Shown here: one piece after another, positions 16,355 through 17,051 of the stretch
Numbering within the stretch: position 1 is the stretch's first letter
Layout: the number at the start of each line of letters is the position of its first letter
Assembly (NCBI GenBank): GCA_025966335.1
Contig: JAICRS010000037.1
Span: forward strand, 1 to 17,051
DNA: 17,051 nt
Direction: 5' to 3'
Source of the DNA: Nocardioidaceae bacterium
Lineage (GTDB): Bacteria > Actinomycetota > Actinomycetes > Propionibacteriales > Nocardioidaceae
Notes under the pieces: model-generated
The model's database searches: none
What the model was told of the DNA's origin: nothing
Seen by the model: only the letters and a program-made list of their open reading frames with translations
Made by a program: the position numbers and the translations under genes

Positions 16355-17051
16355 CCACGATCGACCAGCGCAACCCGGAGCTCGAAGGCATCGGCAAGTA
16401 CGAGTTCGGTTGGTCCGACTCGGACACCGCCGGCGCCACGGCCAAGCGCGGGCTGAACGAGGAGGTCGTGCGGGACATCTCTTCGAAGAAGGACGAGCCG
16501 CAGTGGATGCTCGATTTGCGTCTGAAGGGGCTCAAGCTCTTCGACCGCAAGCCGATGCCCACCTGGGGCGGCGAGCTCGGCACCATCGACTTCGACAACA
16601 TCAAGTACTTCGTCCGGTCCACCGAGAAGCAGGCGACCAGCTGGGACGACCTGCCCGAGGACATCAAGAACACCTACGACAAGCTCGGCATCCCCGAGGC
16701 GGAGAAGCAGCGCCTCGTCTCCGGTGTCGCCGCGCAGTACGAGTCCGAGGTCGTCTACCACAAGATCCGCGAGGACCTCGAGGAGCAGGGCGTCCTGTTC
16801 CTCGACACCGACACCGCCCTGCGTGAGCAGCCCGAGCTGTTCCGGGAGTACTTCGGCACGGTCATCCCGGTCGGCGACAACAAGTTCGCCGCGCTGAACA
16901 CCTCGGTGTGGTCCGGTGGCTCGTTCATCTACGTCCCGAAGGGTGTGCACGTCGACATCCCGCTGCAGGCCTACTTCCGGATCAACACCGAGAACATGGG
17001 CCAGTTCGAGCGGACGCTGATCATCGTCGACGAGGACGCCTACGTGCACTA
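16351..17051 (+). CDS. sufB: Fe-S cluster assembly scaffold protein SufB, 5' part (runs off window)
   Basis: The visible 233 residues are about the first half of SufB (usually about 470-480). SufB forms the SufBC2D scaffold that assembles Fe-S clusters in the cytosol. Typical segments are GKYEFGWSD near the N-terminus, DEPQWMLDLRLKGLKLF (about 48-64), PTWGGELGTIDFDNIKYFVR (about 70-89), the FGTVIPVGDNKFAALNTSVWSGGSFIYVPKGV region and the start of the beta-helix at VHVDIPLQAYFRINTENMGQFERTLIIVDE. The ATG at 16351 overlaps the sufR TGA and has GAGAGG (16337-16342) 8 nt upstream. The catalytic C-terminal residues are beyond the edge. No intein is seen in the visible part, unlike the SufB of M. 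tuberculosis, but its insertion site may lie further on. Confidence 0.96.
   Translation, partial: MTTIDQRNPELEGIGKYEFGWSDSDTAGATAKRGLNEEVVRDISSKKDEPQWMLDLRLKGLKLFDRKPMPTWGGELGTIDFDNIKYFVRSTEKQATSWDDLPEDIKNTYDKLGIPEAEKQRLVSGVAAQYESEVVYHKIREDLEEQGVLFLDTDTALREQPELFREYFGTVIPVGDNKFAALNTSVWSGGSFIYVPKGVHVDIPLQAYFRINTENMGQFERTLIIVDEDAYVH

Overview
The window is a piece of the chromosome of a high-GC actinobacterium. It contains RbpA, OpcA and a SufR-led suf operon. Its gene order (gap-pgk-tpiA-secG, tkt-tal-zwf-opcA-pgl, ctaB, ABC/ctaA, sufR-sufB) is the one known from Mycobacterium, Corynebacterium and Streptomyces. Heavy use of GTG starts, leaderless-type promoters and a dispersed-repeat motif resembling one I associate with Nocardioides suggest the Nocardioidaceae. 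That family assignment is inference; the phylum is well supported.

Layout. (1) 1-2886, plus strand: end of gap, then pgk, tpiA, secG and rbpA, i.e. lower glycolysis followed by a Sec translocon subunit and an RNA polymerase-binding protein. A small tandem repeat plus REP-like palindrome lies between pgk and tpiA. (2) 2876-11006, minus strand: tkt-tal-pgi-zwf-opcA-pgl, a tightly packed pentose-phosphate operon. tal/pgi, pgi/zwf and zwf/opcA overlap by 4 nt, and opcA and pgl are 1 nt apart. The last gene ends tail-to-tail inside the end of rbpA. (3) 11007-11229: a 223-nt divergent control region. (4) 11230-12736, plus strand: ctaB (haem O synthase) and a mug-type DNA glycosylase, ended by a strong hairpin shared with the converging ctaA. 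(5) 12844-15475, minus strand: ABC ATPase, ABC-2 permease and ctaA (haem A synthase), again with 4-nt overlaps. (6) 15476-15637: a divergent promoter region with an inverted repeat over the sufR start. (7) 15638-17051, plus strand: sufR and the first 233 codons of sufB.

How the genes work together: G6P made or consumed by Pgi enters the oxidative branch through Zwf (with its activator OpcA) and Pgl, while Tal and Tkt return sugars to glycolysis at F6P and GAP, where TpiA, Gap and Pgk take over. CtaB and CtaA make haem O and haem A for the aa3 oxidase. SufR/SufB begin the Fe-S assembly operon, with SufR probably acting as its own Fe-S-sensing repressor.

Nearly everything here is conserved housekeeping, and I do not see a clearly new system. 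The least explained item is the ABC-2 exporter locked to ctaA. The most interesting cis-elements are the palindromes at the sufR promoter and the repeat between pgk and tpiA.
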